This document shows positions 5,870-6,021 of a stretch of DNA of 6,021 nt, one piece after another. Source of the DNA: Spirochaetia bacterium UBA5550 (GTDB lineage Bacteria; Spirochaetota; UBA4802; UBA5550); NCBI GenBank assembly GCA_002425885.1, contig DINC01000179.1, forward strand, positions 2,435 through 8,455. The letters run 5' to 3'. The first letter of the stretch is position 1; each line of letters starts with the position of its first letter. Under the pieces are notes generated by a model. It saw nothing but the letters and a program-made list of their open reading frames with translations, was not told the origin of the DNA and searched no databases. The position numbers and the translations under genes were made by a program.

Positions 5870-6021
5870 ATGCCGAAAGTTTTTGAATGGAACGGGTATA
5901 AATTTTTCTTCTTTTCAAATGAAGGTGATCCGGTTGAACCGTGTCATATCCATGTGAGAAAAGGGGGTGGTATTGCAAAATACTGGATTGATGATATGGT
6001 AACGCTCGATTCTTCATGGGG
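5870..6021 (+). CDS. DUF4160 domain protein, 5' part, cut by the right window edge
   Basis: Fifty codons are visible, open to the window end. The translation starts MPKVFEWNGYKFFFFSNEGD and continues with EPCHIHVRKGGGIAKYWI (residues 23-40), which I recognise as the pattern of DUF4160 proteins: an early run of aromatic residues ending in SNEGD, then a P-x-HIHV motif with a Lys-rich turn. Members are normally about 80-100 aa, so roughly half is present. Such genes often sit beside a DUF2442 gene in pairs resembling toxin-antitoxin modules; the neighbour would lie beyond the edge. ATG 5870 has AAGAGAG (5858-5864) five bases upstream. The two possible metal-binding His residues (26 and 28) are intact. 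The biochemical role of the family is not established to my knowledge. Confidence 0.85.
   Translation, partial: MPKVFEWNGYKFFFFSNEGDPVEPCHIHVRKGGGIAKYWIDDMVTLDSSW

Noticed and set aside
5775..6017. 80-aa minus-strand frame at the right end
   Set aside because: It is antisense to the DUF4160 coding sequence, whose translation matches a known family.

Overview
The window has about 45% G+C with dense, mostly co-directional bacterial coding sequence and good ribosome binding sites. Nothing in it fixes the taxon. The style (large PAS-rich cytoplasmic hybrid kinase, moderate G+C, DUF4160 gene) suits an environmental Gram-negative such as a Deferribacterota or Desulfobacterota member. This is an impression, not a demonstrated placement.

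Layout. Positions 1-201 hold a degenerate tandem array of 21-bp units, already under way at the left edge. A rho-independent terminator (211-263) follows; it belongs to the minus-strand gene at 281-754, a 157-aa conserved-looking protein of unknown function that converges on the array. That gene has a clear promoter with a consensus -35 box and an A/T-rich upstream tract. The divergent spacer 755-939 also contains two mutually exclusive G/C hairpins ahead of a plus-strand gene (940-1518) for a 192-aa protein with a CGHEH motif and no assigned function. After a short A/T-rich promoter region comes a two-gene signalling operon. The first gene (1615-4989) encodes a 1124-aa soluble hybrid histidine kinase: four PAS or PAS-like regions, HisKA, HATPase, a degenerate receiver, a true receiver and an HPt domain. 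The second (5008-5736) encodes a response regulator whose output half looks like a STAS domain. A hairpin overlapping its stop codon probably ends the operon. The window closes with the 5' part of a DUF4160 gene (5870 to the edge).

How the genes work together. The two signalling genes carry every residue of a four-step phosphorelay: His508 to Asp925 to His1072 within the kinase, then probably Asp52 of the regulator. A STAS-like output suggests control by protein-protein partner switching rather than DNA binding. The other genes show no obvious functional link to it.

The most unusual part is the left end. The 21-bp array has an invariant CCCT and an invariant GA in units 1-8, a hidden 42-bp alternation between hairpin-forming and non-hairpin-forming units, and a perfect 16-bp palindrome at one unit junction. 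It sits directly beyond the terminator of an uncharacterised gene.
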